6,257 nucleotides of DNA from Pseudomonadota bacterium (GTDB lineage Bacteria; Pseudomonadota; Gammaproteobacteria; UBA5335), in the NCBI GenBank assembly GCA_021783685.1, contig JAJXTQ010000128.1, positions 1 through 6,257 of the forward strand, read 5' to 3'. Shown here piece after piece: positions 5,946 through 6,257 of this stretch. Position 1 is the stretch's first letter; each line of letters opens with the position of its first letter. The translations under genes were made by a program, and so were the position numbers. Under the pieces are notes generated by a model that was not told where the DNA came from, made no database searches, and was given only the letters and a program-made list of their open reading frames with translations.

Positions 5946-6257
5946 ATGATTCATCCCCCCTTGCTCCGCGCCATGCTGCCTTTGCGCGCCCGTTGCGGCA
6001 TCGCGGCAGCGATTTTGCTCTGGTGTTGCGCGCCCCATTTCAGCGCCCAGGCCCGGCCCCCCCCAAGCGCCCCAAATCCGTCCGTCCCGGCCGACCCCGC
6101 CGCAACCGATCTGCGCATCGAACGCGGTCTTGCCGCGGCGCAACAGGCCCTCGAGCGCGGGCAGACCGGGGTGGCGGAAACCGAGTTGCGGCTGCTCGAG
6201 GCCGCGCCCGGCACGCTCGATCAACAGGCACGGTATGCGGTCCTGGCGGCCGAGACC
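5946..6257 (+). CDS. lpoA: LpoA-like penicillin-binding protein activator (5' part only)
   Basis: In E. coli LpoA is an outer-membrane lipoprotein that reaches through the periplasm to stimulate PBP1A; it has an N-terminal TPR-like domain and a C-terminal periplasmic-binding-protein-like domain. Here 104 codons are visible, open to the right edge. A hydrophobic segment at about 18-29 after Arg14 and Arg16 looks like a signal sequence, with a possible signal peptidase I site after Ala34-Gln35-Ala36, then a Pro-rich linker and a helical region from about 55. LDQQARYAVLAAET at 91-104 resembles the QQARYW segment of the E. coli TPR domain. The cysteines at 27-28 are preceded by Leu-Leu-Trp, which is not a canonical lipobox. 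The assignment rests mainly on position divergent from rsmI plus this weak resemblance. An ATG at 5973 is an alternative start that gives a more normal signal peptide; neither start has a visible Shine-Dalgarno sequence. Confidence 0.72.
   Translation, partial: MIHPPLLRAMLPLRARCGIAAAILLWCCAPHFSAQARPPPSAPNPSVPADPAATDLRIERGLAAAQQALERGQTGVAETELRLLEAAPGTLDQQARYAVLAAET

Noticed and set aside
1..6257. CRISPR array, tRNA gene, insertion sequence, prophage or toxin-antitoxin genes
   Set aside because: I found no spaced direct repeats beyond the MraZ boxes, no tRNA-like cloverleaf, and no transposase, integrase or toxin-like open frame; all sizeable coding space is taken by housekeeping genes.

Overview
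This window is the left part of a division and cell wall (dcw) cluster, together with the RNase P RNA gene and its usual neighbours. GC content is high except in a short AT-rich intergenic stretch near 4510-4620. Three things point to a high-GC gammaproteobacterium: the gene order lpoA-like (divergent) / rsmI / rnpB / mraZ / rsmH / ftsL / ftsI / murE, which as I recall is also the order in Pseudomonas; the LpoA-like protein; and a type A RNase P RNA. I cannot name the genus.

Layout, read leftwards on the minus strand from about 5925: rsmI (16S rRNA 2'-O-methylation at C1402), then rnpB packed against its 3' end with the rnpB promoter overlapping the rsmI stop codon, then a rnpB terminator and an AT-rich gap. 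Next comes a sigma70-type promoter followed by three GTGG-type direct repeats with a 10-bp period, which match the known MraZ operator. Behind it lie mraZ, rsmH, ftsL, ftsI and murE with short gaps or overlapping stop and start codons; murE runs off the left edge. On the plus strand from about 5946, the first 104 codons of an LpoA-like envelope protein diverge from rsmI and run off the right edge.

How the parts work together: MraZ represses its own operon through the repeats. RsmH and RsmI are the pair of methyltransferases that modify the same 16S rRNA nucleotide (C1402: N4 by RsmH, 2'-O by RsmI), and here they flank rnpB and mraZ. FtsL and FtsI belong to the septal divisome. MurE makes the UDP-MurNAc-tripeptide precursor that feeds peptidoglycan synthesis. 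In E. coli, LpoA activates the bifunctional synthase PBP1A, so the divergent gene is also functionally related to the wall.

This is a core housekeeping region. I see no CRISPR array, insertion sequence, prophage or defence gene, and no evidence of a new system. The points worth a second look are regulatory or small-scale: the MraZ operator, the compressed rsmI/rnpB junction, the shared promoter/RBS bases between rsmI and the lpoA-like gene, the lack of a canonical lipobox in the LpoA-like protein, the choice of ftsL start, and a few substitutions in conserved motifs.
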